DNA from: Streptacidiphilus sp. ASG 303
GTDB lineage: Bacteria > Actinomycetota > Actinomycetes > Streptomycetales > Streptomycetaceae
Direction of reading: 5' to 3'
Length of the DNA stretch: 64,000 nt
Assembly (NCBI RefSeq): GCF_020991365.1
Contig: NZ_JAJLRA010000001.1
Coordinates: forward strand, 62,001 to 126,000
The position numbers were made by a program, and so were the translations under genes. Shown here in pieces: positions 25,254-32,871 of this stretch; within the stretch, counting starts at the first letter, position 1; every line of letters begins with the position of its first letter. The notes beneath the pieces are model-generated. The model did no database searches. It saw nothing but the letters and a program-made list of their open reading frames with translations, and had not been told where the DNA came from.

Positions 25254-25534
25254 TCGACACCAACCTGATCGTGGACTGACCCGTCGCTGAGTCATTGACC
25301 GATCACAGTCGGATAATCCTGTTAATTGCCGCATATCACCCGGACGGATCGCGGACCCGCCCGCCGCGCACCCGCACCCCCTCCGACGGCCTCCCGCGCC
25401 CCCCTCCGGCAGCCTCCCGGGCCCCGCCGCGCCCCCTCCGGCGGGCATTCCTTGGGCCGTTCGGCGCCAGGACGGTTGTGGCCGGGGGCCGCGCAGGCAA
25501 CGTCTTGCCTGTCCACCACCACCCGGGAGGTTCC
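25254..25534. promoter_or_regulatory. Divergent promoter region
   Basis: About 280 bases between divergent carbohydrate-active genes. An AT-rich patch at 25290-25340 holds TTGACC, GATAAT and TTAATT, so core promoters for one or both genes are likely here; spacing does not allow a single firm assignment. Confidence 0.4.
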
Positions 25535-26572
25535 GTGCGCCGCCGCTCCGTCCCCGTCCTGTCAGCCCTGCTCGTCGGGCTGCTCGCCACCTCCTGCTCG
25601 GCAGGGGGGTCCGCCGGCACGGACTCCTCCGCCGCCTCCGCCCGGCCCGCCGGGGACGCCGGGTCGGCGTCCGCGCACGCGCCCAGGGACCCGGCGTCCG
25701 TACGGGCGAACGAGCTCGGGCAGGTCCCGGTCCTGATGTACCACCAGCTGACCGAGCACCCCGCGAGCGTGTACGACCGCACCCCCGCCGACTTCCGGGC
25801 CGAGCTGGAGCGGCTCGCCCGGGAGGGGTACGTGCCGATCACCGCCGCCGAGTTCACCGGCGGGCGGATCGACGTCCCGGCCGGCGCGCACCCCGTCGTG
25901 CTGACCTTCGACGACTCCACCAACAGCCAGGTGCGCCTCGGCGCCGACGGCCGGCCCGCCCCGGACAGCGCGCTCGGCATCCTCCTGGACGTCGCCCGCC
26001 GCCACCCCGGCTTCCGCGCCACCGCGACCTTCTTCGTCAACAGCGAGCCCTTCTCCGCCACCGGCGGCAAGCAGGCCCTCGGCTGGCTCGCCGCGCACGG
26101 CTTCGAGGTCGGCAACCACACGATGGACCACTCCAACCTGCGCACCCTGGGGGACGAGGAGGTGCAGCACGAGATCGCGGGCGACCTGAGGGAGATCCGG
26201 CAGCTGGCGCCGGGCGCCCGGGTGGTCTCGTTCGCGCTCCCGTTCGGGTCCATGCCGGAGCAGGCGGCGCTCGCCGTGCGCGGCTCCTCGCAGGGCGTGT
26301 CGTACCAGCACCGCGGGGTGTACCTGGTGGGCGCCAACCCGGCGCCGTCCCCGTTCTCCGCCTCCTTCGACGCGGCCGCGATCCCGCGCATCCGCTCCGA
26401 GGGCGCCAACGGCCAGGAGGCGGAGTACGGCTCCACGGCGTGGCTCGACAGGCTGGCCGCGAACCCGTCGTCCCGCTACACCTCGGACGGCGACCCGGCC
26501 ACGGTGGCCTTCCCGAAGGCGGAGGAGTCCCGGCTCGCGCCCGCCTACCGCGCGCGGGCGCGGGCGTACTGA
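25535..26572 (+). CDS. Polysaccharide deacetylase lipoprotein (NodB-like)
   Basis: A 345-residue carbohydrate esterase. GTG 25535 follows a GGGAGG site. A lipobox at LLATSC makes C21 the probable lipidated residue, so the enzyme should sit on the outer face of the membrane. After a Ser/Ala linker, the NodB domain (about 65-325) shows VPVLMYHQ, LTFDDST with the catalytic and metal-binding aspartates, and NHTMDHSNL with the two metal histidines. FALPFGSMPE is motif 3. It would remove N-acetyl groups from peptidoglycan or an exopolysaccharide. Confidence 0.92.
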   Translation: MRRRSVPVLSALLVGLLATSCSAGGSAGTDSSAASARPAGDAGSASAHAPRDPASVRANELGQVPVLMYHQLTEHPASVYDRTPADFRAELERLAREGYVPITAAEFTGGRIDVPAGAHPVVLTFDDSTNSQVRLGADGRPAPDSALGILLDVARRHPGFRATATFFVNSEPFSATGGKQALGWLAAHGFEVGNHTMDHSNLRTLGDEEVQHEIAGDLREIRQLAPGARVVSFALPFGSMPEQAALAVRGSSQGVSYQHRGVYLVGANPAPSPFSASFDAAAIPRIRSEGANGQEAEYGSTAWLDRLAANPSSRYTSDGDPATVAFPKAEESRLAPAYRARARAY

Positions 26573-26729
26573 GCGGGCGTACCGGCCGGACGCGCGCCGG
26601 AGGGCACGGCGGCGGCACGCGCCGCGGAGGGGCACGGCGGCAAGGCGCGCGCCGGAGGGGCCCGGCCGCGGGGCCGTCCGCCGGCCTTCCTCGCGGGGAC
26701 GGGCGGCGGGGCGGCCCCGCCGGGCCGGC

Positions 26730-28100
26730 TCAGCAGGGGCCGGGGGCGGGCGCGTCCGGCAGCAGCTGCACGTCGGAGGAGTCCGCCCCCACCTCCACCA
26801 GGTGCGGCGAGGCGTTGTCGCGGCGCAGCCGGCTGTCCACGCTCGCCCGGGTCCCCTGACTGCTGACCGCGTACGCCGCGCAGCCCGGCAGGTGCACCGC
26901 GGCGTGCGATGAGGCCGCGGAGAGCGCGACCCGCGCCGGCGGCGCCGCGAAGGCGAGGTCCATGCTGCCGGAGGCGATCTCGGCCGTGAGCCGCGCGGAG
27001 CGCAGACCGGCCGCCCGGACGTCGGCGGAGGCCGCCGAGAGGTCCACGTCGCCCGCCAGGCCGGTGAGCACCGCCCGGCCGGAGAGCCGCAGCAGCCGCA
27101 CGGCCGTGCCGTCCGGCACGGTCAGGCTGATGCGCCCGGCGCACGGGACCGGCACCCGCCCTCCGGCGGTCCGGCAGGACAGGTGAAGGGCGCGGCCGCC
27201 TCCCGGGCCGGCCCGCTCCTCCCAGCGGGGCTGCGTCCCCCGGTCGGCGGCGACGGTGCCCGTGACCGCCGACGTACGGGGGCCGGAGCCGATCAGCACC
27301 TCCCCGGAGACGCCGTCCAGCACCACGGCGGCGACCCCTCCCGCGGCCTGCGGCGGCACCGGCACGGCGGCCGCCGCCGGGGACGCCGGGAGCGGCCGGG
27401 TGCCGCGGGCGGGGGCGGGGGCGGCGCGCTCCGGCGGCTCGGCGGCGAGGAGGCAGAACGCGGTCCCGGCGACCGCGACCGCCGCCGCACCGACGACGGC
27501 CGTGACCGCGGTCCGGGGGCGCGCGGGAGGCGCGTCGACCCCGGACGCCGGGGGGACGGCGGTGGGCCTCCCGGGCGCGGGGACGGCCGGGCTGCGCCGC
27601 GGGACCGCGGGCGGCGGGGGCGCCGGGGGACGGGCCGGCCGACGGGCCGGGGGCGCCGGAGGGGCCGACCCGGGCGCGGGCGGGGCGCCGGTGATGCGGG
27701 CGGGCTCCAGGCCGAGCCGGGCGGGGCCCGGGTCCGGGTCCGGGGCGGGATCGGGGGGCGGGCCGGGCTCCGGCAAACGGCCGCCGGGGCTACCGGGGCC
27801 GCCGGGGCCGCGGACGGGCCTGGCGAAGGCGTCCCAGGGCCCCTCCCCCGGTCCGGCCGGGCCGCCGGGGCCGGGGGGCGGGGCGGGCGCGGGCCCCGCG
27901 CCGGGGCCGTACCCCGCGCCGGGCCCGGCGCCGGACCGCGCCGCGGTCCCGGGGAGCGGCCCGGGACCGCCGCGGCGGCGGGCCGGGAAGGCGTCGGACA
28001 TGCGGGCGCGGGACGTGTGCGCCCGGTCGGGCCGGGGGCGGGGTCCGAGCCGGTCCGGTAACGGGGGCCCGTCGCCGTCCGGGTGGGTGGGAGTGTCCAT
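26730..28100 (-). CDS. Pro-rich, membrane-anchored protein with DUF4097-like adhesin repeat domain
   Basis: A 456-residue protein. Residues 1-225 are Pro/Gly/Ala/Arg-rich and probably disordered. One membrane segment follows (TAVTAVVGAAAVAVAGTAFCLL, about 213-235), and the outer part is a beta-rich domain (about 270-450) with repeating LSGRAVLTGLAGDVDLSAASADVRAAGL-type strands, as in DUF4097 beta-strand repeat proteins. The ATG at 28100 is supported by TACTGA six bases upstream, a leaderless layout; ATG 28001 (MSDAFP) is the alternative. Function is unknown. CGRI and CRTAGGRVPVPC pairs could form a disulfide outside the cell. Confidence 0.72.
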   Translation of the reverse strand: MDTPTHPDGDGPPLPDRLGPRPRPDRAHTSRARMSDAFPARRRGGPGPLPGTAARSGAGPGAGYGPGAGPAPAPPPGPGGPAGPGEGPWDAFARPVRGPGGPGSPGGRLPEPGPPPDPAPDPDPGPARLGLEPARITGAPPAPGSAPPAPPARRPARPPAPPPPAVPRRSPAVPAPGRPTAVPPASGVDAPPARPRTAVTAVVGAAAVAVAGTAFCLLAAEPPERAAPAPARGTRPLPASPAAAAVPVPPQAAGGVAAVVLDGVSGEVLIGSGPRTSAVTGTVAADRGTQPRWEERAGPGGGRALHLSCRTAGGRVPVPCAGRISLTVPDGTAVRLLRLSGRAVLTGLAGDVDLSAASADVRAAGLRSARLTAEIASGSMDLAFAAPPARVALSAASSHAAVHLPGCAAYAVSSQGTRASVDSRLRRDNASPHLVEVGADSSDVQLLPDAPAPGPC

Positions 28101-28452
28101 GGGCGGTCAGTATTCCCCCGGCGGGCGGCCGCGGGGGCCGGTCGTGACGATCCGCACAGCCGCCGCAGCAGGACGGACGGCAGGTGAACCGCCGGGCGCC
28201 GCGGCGCGTACCTGCCGTACTGCGGCGTGGGCACGGCCCCCGGGGCCGGGACCGGGCCGCCCCCTGCTCGGCGGGCGCGTCCGGCGTCGGGCGGGCCTCC
28301 CGGTCGCGGAACAGGGACCCGAGGAGGCGTCACCCGGCCAGGGCCCGGCGCAGGGCGGCGCCGGGCGGACCTCCCGGCCCTCGCCCGGGCCTCGGTGGCC
28401 GACGCGGCACCCCCAGGCGCGCCGCGGGCGCGGGGAGGGGGTCCCCCCGCCC
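28101..28452. other. Gap with leaderless -10 element
   Basis: About 350 bases between two minus-strand genes. The only element recognised is the -10-like TACTGA at 28107-28112. The rest is GC-rich sequence with no accepted gene or clear hairpin. Confidence 0.4.
28107..28112 (-). promoter_or_regulatory. -10 element, leaderless layout
   Basis: TACTGA on the minus strand, six bases before ATG 28100. Confidence 0.45.
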
Positions 28453-29343
28453 TCAGGGCAGGGCGAGGAACTCCAGGATCCGGCGGTCGAGCTCGTCCGC
28501 GGGGCGCATCGGCAGCGTGTGGTGGGAGGTGCCGGCCAGCACGGCCGTCCGCGCGTGCGGCAGCAGCCGCCGGGCGCTCTCGACGAGGCGGCCGGGGTCC
28601 TGGGCGCGGCTGCGCCCGGCGGCCAGGACGAGGGTGGGTGCGGTGAGGGTGCGCAGCCGCCCGGCCGGGGGGCGGCGCATGACGACGACGCTCCGGCGCC
28701 GCACGCCCGCCGCGCCGCGGGCGGTCAGCTCCAGCCAGTCCGGGTCGAGCGGGAGGCCGCCGGTCTCCCAGGTGTGGAAGGAGCGCACCCGCACGGCGGT
28801 GGGCCGCAGCAGCGGCAGGGCCCGCAGCAGGTAGCGCGCCCGCATGCCGGTGAAGCACTGCGTGGGGTCGAGGAGGACCAGCCGGTCGACCCGTGCGGGG
28901 GCGTGCAGGGCGTACTGGAGGGCGGTCCAGGCGCCGTAGGAGTGGCCGCACAGGTGGGTGCGGTCCAGGCCCAGGCGGTCGAGGACCTCGCCGAGCCAGG
29001 CCGCCAGGTCGGCGGCGCCGCGCAGGGGGCGCCCCCGGTGCACGCTGCGGCCGACGTCGCCGACCAGGTCCACGGCGTGCACGCGGTGGACGCGGGCCAG
29101 GGCGCCGACGTTGGCGTACCAGACCGCCGAGGTGGCGCCGCCGCCGGGCAGCAGGACCAGCGGCGGGGCGTCCTGCGGGCCGCAGACGAGGACGCGGGCG
29201 GTGCCGTACGCGGTGGGGGCGTCGACCGCCTCGAACGGCACGGGCCAGCGGGCGAGCAGGGTGTCGTAGGCGGCGGAGAACGCCTCGGCGTCGGCCGGGC
29301 TGCGGAAGGCCGGGGTGGCGGGAGCAGGGGCGGTTCCGGGCAC
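28453..29343 (-). CDS. Alpha/beta-hydrolase
   Basis: A 296-residue alpha/beta-fold hydrolase. GTG 29343 lies six bases after GGAGGT. The oxyanion segment is LVLLPGGGATSAVW, the nucleophile elbow is GHSYGAW with S135, an acid lies in the LVLAAGRSRAQDP area, and the histidine is in AGTSHHTLP near the C-terminus. It is divergent from a MarR-family regulator gene with a dyad between them, so it is a likely regulatory target. The real substrate is unknown. Confidence 0.9.
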   Translation of the reverse strand: MPGTAPAPATPAFRSPADAEAFSAAYDTLLARWPVPFEAVDAPTAYGTARVLVCGPQDAPPLVLLPGGGATSAVWYANVGALARVHRVHAVDLVGDVGRSVHRGRPLRGAADLAAWLGEVLDRLGLDRTHLCGHSYGAWTALQYALHAPARVDRLVLLDPTQCFTGMRARYLLRALPLLRPTAVRVRSFHTWETGGLPLDPDWLELTARGAAGVRRRSVVVMRRPPAGRLRTLTAPTLVLAAGRSRAQDPGRLVESARRLLPHARTAVLAGTSHHTLPMRPADELDRRILEFLALP

Positions 29344-29384
29344 GGGGGGACCTCCGAGGGAGCGTTTACCTCACTGGCCAATCA

Positions 29385-29399
29385 TCTCGTTCATCGAGA
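29385..29399. promoter_or_regulatory. Probable MarR operator
   Basis: TCTCG-TTCAT-CGAGA dyad in the AT-richer patch between the divergent hydrolase and MarR genes. Typical position and size for a MarR-dimer site. Confidence 0.5.
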
Positions 29400-29480
29400 C
29401 AATAGCCGTGCGGGCCGCCCCGCGACAGGATCCCGTGGCAGAGTGGCGCGGCAGACGGGCGGCGGACGGGAAGGGCAGCC

Positions 29481-30074
29481 GTGGAGGACACCGCGGACCG
29501 GCAGGCGCAGGAACACGGGCCGGAAGGGGGGCACGGGCGTGAGGGAGGGCGCGGGCGCGAAGGGGGGCACGGGCGGGCGCAGGGGCAGGAGCCCGGCCTG
29601 GAGCTGGTGCACCTGCTGCGCGGCATCACCGTGGAACTCGACCTGCTGGGCGCGGAGTTCGCCGCCCGGCACGGGCTCCACCCCACCGACCTGCGGGCCC
29701 TGATCCACCTGCTGGACGCCGACCGGGCGGGCGCCGACGCGACACCCGGCCTGCTCGGCGAGCAGCTCGGGCTGAACTCGGCGTCCGTCACGGCGCTGGT
29801 GGACCGGCTGGAGCGGCAGGGGCACGTGCGCCGGGTCCGCGACACCCGGGACCGGCGGCGGGTGCTGCTCTCGGTCGAGGACCGGGCCGTCGCCCTCGGC
29901 TGGTCGTTCTTCGGACCGCTCATCCGCCGGGTGGTGGCGGCCGCGGGGTCCTACGACGAGGCGGAGCTGGACGCCGTCCGGCGCTTCCTCGCGGAGACGG
30001 CCGGAGCGGTCGCCGCGGAGCGGCGCCGGGCCGCGGAGCCGGACCCCGCGGAGGGCGGGTCCGCCTCGGGGTGA
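29481..30074 (+). CDS. MarR-family transcriptional regulator
   Basis: A 197-residue regulator starting at GTG (29481). The N-terminus (10-35) is Gly/His/Glu/Arg-rich with short HGREGG-type repeats. The winged-helix domain (about 45-165) has LHPTDLRALIHLLDA, LLGEQLGLNSASVTALVDRLERQGHVRR as the recognition helices, and RDRRRVLLSV as the wing. It most likely represses the divergent hydrolase gene and itself through the TCTCG/CGAGA dyad. The ligand is unknown. Confidence 0.9.
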   Translation: MEDTADRQAQEHGPEGGHGREGGRGREGGHGRAQGQEPGLELVHLLRGITVELDLLGAEFAARHGLHPTDLRALIHLLDADRAGADATPGLLGEQLGLNSASVTALVDRLERQGHVRRVRDTRDRRRVLLSVEDRAVALGWSFFGPLIRRVVAAAGSYDEAELDAVRRFLAETAGAVAAERRRAAEPDPAEGGSASG

Positions 30075-30180
30075 GGGTCCACCGCGGGGCGAGGGGCGGC
30101 ACCGGGCACTGCGGTCAGGTCCTCCAGAGGCCCGGCGGTCGTACGGCCCGGCGGGACGGCGGCCGGGCGCGGACCCGGGG

Positions 30181-30489
30181 TCACGCCAGGAAGTCGTCGG
30201 CGGGGAGGAGCCCGGCGCGGCGCGCGAGCCAGCACAGGGCGGTGAGCCGCAGCGCCGGGAACGGCTCCGGGTCGTGCGGGCGCCAGCCCCGGTCGTGCAG
30301 CTCGTCGAGGAACCCGAGGAGGTAGTCGGAGAGGTGCGGGGCGTCGAGGGGGACGGCGTCGCGCACCGCGGCGGCGTGCTGGTCGACGGCGGCGAGCAGG
30401 CCTGGGTCCTCCTCCAGGCGGGACAGCTCGGGGCCGTAGGCGGCGGTCAGCCAGGCCAGCGGGTCCGGGATGGGGCTCTCGTGGGGCAT
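30181..30489 (-). CDS. Small conserved-looking unknown protein
   Basis: A 102-residue mainly helical protein: PDPLAWLTAAYGPELSRLEEDPGLLAAVDQHAAAVRDAV, then APHLSDYLLGFLDELHDRGWRPHDPEP, then LRLTALCWLARRAGLL. It may belong to the DUF6401 group on the basis of the DQHAAAVRD segment, a weak recollection. ATG 30489 has no ribosome site, but TAGTGT lies six bases upstream, so leaderless expression is likely. No catalytic motif is seen. It is convergent with the MarR gene. Confidence 0.75.
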   Translation of the reverse strand: MPHESPIPDPLAWLTAAYGPELSRLEEDPGLLAAVDQHAAAVRDAVPLDAPHLSDYLLGFLDELHDRGWRPHDPEPFPALRLTALCWLARRAGLLPADDFLA

Positions 30490-30495
30490 CCGTCC

Positions 30496-30501
30496 ACACT
30501 A
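30496..30501 (-). promoter_or_regulatory. -10 element, leaderless layout
   Basis: TAGTGT on the minus strand followed by six bases and then ATG 30489. Matches TANNNT exactly. Confidence 0.55.
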
Positions 30502-30653
30502 ATCACGCTTTCGTCACCCCAAACCCCCCGCGCAGGTGGTCCTGGTCACACCAGGGCGACCGCACCGGCGGGCCCGGTGCCGCCGGGCCCCGGGGCCGGG
30601 CGCAGACGGACCGCGCCGGGGCCGCCGGGGCCGGCGGCTGCCGCACCCTGCCG

Positions 30654-31316
30654 TCAGGCGCCCGCGCCCCGGGCGGGCGGCGCGTACGAGTAGCCGACCC
30701 GGCGGACCGTCACGATGCTGTCGCGGTAGGCCGGTCCCAGCTTGCGGCGCAGCCGGGCGACGTGGACGTCCACGGTCCGGCCGTCGCCCACGTGCCCGTA
30801 CCCCCACACGGCCGAGACCAGGTGGTCGCGGGTGTGGACCCGGTGGGGGTGCGCCGTGAGGTGGGCGAGGAGCTCGAACTCCAGGTACGTCAGGTCGAGC
30901 GGCACGCCGTCGACGTGGACGGTGCGCCGGTCGGTGTCGACGGCGACGCCCGGCCCGGGTCCCCGGTCCGGCTCCGGCTCCGGCTCCGGCAGGGGGTCGG
31001 GACCGGGAAGCGGTGCGGGCGGCGGGACGGCGGAGGCGGGGACCAGGACGAGGTAGCCGACCATCGGGGCACCGGAGCGGTCGGCGGCGTACCGGGCGAG
31101 CAGCTGCTCGGGCAGCGCCGTGTCCGGCAGCGCGGCGAGCACGGTGGCGCCCTCGGGGAGCTGCAGGGGGAACGGCTGCGGGAGCTGCGGCGGGGACTGC
31201 GGCGGGGACTGCGGCGCCGCGCCGGTCCGCGCGGCGTGCGGAGGCAGGGCCCGCAGGTGCGGGACGGGGGAGGATGCGGTGGGCGGGGTCGCCGGCAGGG
31301 TGGAGACGTTCGACAT
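30654..31316 (-). CDS. OmpR-type winged-helix protein without a receiver
   Basis: A 220-residue regulator. Instead of a receiver domain, the N-terminus (1-125) is Pro/Gln/Ala-rich, with a short folded-looking stretch (ATVLAALPDTALPEQLLARYAADRSGAPMVGYLVLVP, about 57-95) and a Pro/Glu-repeat linker. The C-terminal DNA-binding domain (about 128-215) is complete: VHVDGVPLDLTYLEFELLAHLTAHPHRVHTRDHLVSAVWGYGHVGDGRTVDVHVARLRRKLG with a wing ending VRRVGYSYA. With no phosphoacceptor, control must be by level or ligand. ATG 31316 has only a distant GAAGGA. Confidence 0.87.
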   Translation of the reverse strand: MSNVSTLPATPPTASSPVPHLRALPPHAARTGAAPQSPPQSPPQLPQPFPLQLPEGATVLAALPDTALPEQLLARYAADRSGAPMVGYLVLVPASAVPPPAPLPGPDPLPEPEPEPDRGPGPGVAVDTDRRTVHVDGVPLDLTYLEFELLAHLTAHPHRVHTRDHLVSAVWGYGHVGDGRTVDVHVARLRRKLGPAYRDSIVTVRRVGYSYAPPARGAGA

Positions 31317-31408
31317 GGCGGGTTCGGGTCCTTCGCGCGAGAGGGCTGCTGGGCGGCGTCTGCGCGCGGTACGGACACGGCGGCCCGACCCCGGAGGAGT
31401 CCGGGCGG

Positions 31409-31540
31409 TCAGGCGGAGGCGTGTCCGTGCGCGCCGGGCACGCGGGGACACGTCTGGTCGAAGTGGTGGCCCTGCCGGGACGGCCAGAACGGCTCGAGGT
31501 CGTGGCGACCCCCGGCTCCGTCCGTCGTGGTGGTGTCCAT
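31409..31540 (-). CDS. Very small unknown protein
   Basis: A 43-residue peptide starting MDTTTTDGAGGRHDLEPF and continuing WPSRQGHHFDQTCPRVPG. The non-repetitive Trp/Phe/His/Cys content is unlike the GC-biased shadow frames around it, and the DLEPFWP...HHFDQTC pattern looks conserved. The ATG at 31540 has a weak TTGAAT -10-like element six bases upstream and no clear ribosome site. The longer reading from 31594 lacks a start signal. Function unknown; the HHF..TC cluster might bind metal. Confidence 0.55.
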   Translation of the reverse strand: MDTTTTDGAGGRHDLEPFWPSRQGHHFDQTCPRVPGAHGHASA

Positions 31541-31593
31541 GCCCCCATTCAACCAGAAGGAGGGGCGTGCCCGCCGCCCCGGTGCCGGGCACA

Positions 31594-31635
31594 CCGCGGG
31601 CGCCGGACCGGTGGCGTCCGGTCCGGCGCCCGCGG
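31594..31635 (-). terminator. Strong hairpin
   Basis: Sixteen-base perfect arms (31594-31609 and 31620-31635) with a ten-base loop, downstream of the Pro-rich gene on the minus strand. Confidence 0.7.
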
Positions 31636-31680
31636 ATCACGCGGCGTCAGGTCACCGGCGCCGCCGCGCCCCCGACGGCG

Positions 31681-31968
31681 TCAGCCCATCGACGGGGGCG
31701 GCGGCTCGGGCGCGGGCAGCGGCTGCGGCTCGGGCTCGGGGAGCGGCCCCGGCGAGGGGGGCGCGGGAACGGGCTCCGGCTCGGGTCCGGGGCCGGGCAG
31801 CGGCCCGGGGGCGGGCGGGACGGGACCCGGCGGTACGGGTCCGGGCGGCGGCTCCGGTTCGGGACGGTCCGGGCCGGGGCGGAGCGGTTCGGGCTCGGGG
31901 ACGGGAGGCACCGTGCCGGCGGCGGCCCGCCCGGCGGCGTCCCGTCCTCCCGGGGCTGGGCTGTGCAT
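31681..31968 (-). CDS. Proline-rich small protein
   Basis: A 95-residue protein that is about 45 percent proline, with PEPEP, PGPVPP and PLPEPEPQPLP repeats and no hydrophobic segment. ATG 31968 has a well-placed GGAGAG site five bases upstream and a strong hairpin follows, which argue for expression. The composition could also arise by chance in GC-rich DNA, so confidence is moderate. It would be an extended polyproline chain of unknown role. Confidence 0.45.
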   Translation of the reverse strand: MHSPAPGGRDAAGRAAAGTVPPVPEPEPLRPGPDRPEPEPPPGPVPPGPVPPAPGPLPGPGPEPEPVPAPPSPGPLPEPEPQPLPAPEPPPPSMG

Positions 31969-32280
31969 CGTCTCTCTCCTCCACTCGTCAGGCGGGCGCG
32001 GCGGTCCGGCCGGCGCCGGTGGGCGCCCGGCCGGGCGGGGCCCCCGGGCTCTGCGGGCCGCCGGGGGTTGGGGCGCGGCGGTCCCGGGCGGCCGGTCGGC
32101 CGTGTCCGCCGCCTACCCGGGGGGCCGCCGCGTACCCGCGGCGCGCACCCGGGGCACCGGGGCAGCGGGGAGGCGGCCGGCGGGGCTGAGGGCGGTGGGG
32201 CTGCGGGCAGCGTGGCTCCCGGCGGCCGGCGTCGGGGGCCGGGCGGCCGGGGCCGGGTGGCGCCGGGGCGGGACCGGGGC

Positions 32281-32286
32281 CACGGT
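32281..32286 (+). promoter_or_regulatory. -10-like element, leaderless layout
   Basis: CACGGT followed by GGAGGG and ATG 32293, the same arrangement as at 18305-18317. Confidence 0.45.
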
Positions 32287-32292
32287 GGAGGG

Positions 32293-32739
32293 ATGAGCGA
32301 GGACCCCCGTCCGCCGGGCGCCGCACGGGCCGGGCAGCCCTCCGGTGCGCCCGCCGGGCGGTCCGGGGGTGCACCCGTCGGGTGGCCCCCGGACGTGCCG
32401 CCGCCGGGGGTGCCCGGGTGGGAGGCGGAGGCGGAGCGCTGGCTGTGGGGGCTGCTGCCGGCCCCTTACCGCCGGTACGGGGTCCTCCACCGGCAGCCGG
32501 TGCTCCTCGCACGGCAGGTGCTCCTGCAGGTCGAGGCCGAGCTGGTGGCGCTGCGCAAGGGGTACCGCTCGGCCCGGGTGGACCTGGCCGGCCTGGGGAC
32601 GGGGCCGGCGGTGGTCGAGGAGGCGCTGCGGCTGTACGAGGCGGAGGGGGCGCGGCTGGAGGAGCTGGCCCGGCAGGCGCGGGCGGTGACGGACGCACTG
32701 GTGCACGGCCTGCGCCGCCGGTCCGCGGCGGACGGGTGA
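32293..32739 (+). CDS. Unknown protein, paralog of 18317 and 15169 genes
   Basis: A 148-residue protein. After a Pro/Gly/Ala N-terminus, the core (about 43-135) is AERWLWGLLPAPYRRYGVLH, then RQPVLLARQVLLQVEAELVA, then LRKGYRSARVDLAGLGTG, and AVTDALVHGLRRR near the end. This matches the 18317 protein closely (RW-L/M-WGLLPA, H-x-QP-x-LLARQ, VTDALV-x-G-x-R). Start regions are also alike, with the start codon directly after GGAGGG, suggesting a leaderless transcript. It is followed by TGACGGC repeats and a 19-base hairpin. Function unknown; an all-helical fold is likely. Confidence 0.8.
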   Translation: MSEDPRPPGAARAGQPSGAPAGRSGGAPVGWPPDVPPPGVPGWEAEAERWLWGLLPAPYRRYGVLHRQPVLLARQVLLQVEAELVALRKGYRSARVDLAGLGTGPAVVEEALRLYEAEGARLEELARQARAVTDALVHGLRRRSAADG

Positions 32740-32771
32740 CGGGCGGCCGCCGACGGGTGCCGGGCGGCCGT

Positions 32772-32799
32772 TGACGGCTGACGGCTGACGGCTGACGGC
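32772..32799. repeat. Four tandem TGACGGC heptamers
   Basis: Perfect fourfold 7-base repeat just after the 32293 gene, before the hairpin. Confidence 0.8.
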
Positions 32800-32810
32800 C
32801 GGGGAACGGG

Positions 32811-32856
32811 CCGGGCCGGCGCCCCTCCCCCGCACGCGGGAGGGGCGCCGGCCCGG
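32811..32856. terminator. Very strong bidirectional hairpin
   Basis: Nineteen-base perfect arms (32811-32829 and 32838-32856) with an eight-base loop between convergent genes. Confidence 0.85.
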
Positions 32857-32871
32857 GGCACCGGGGCGCGG

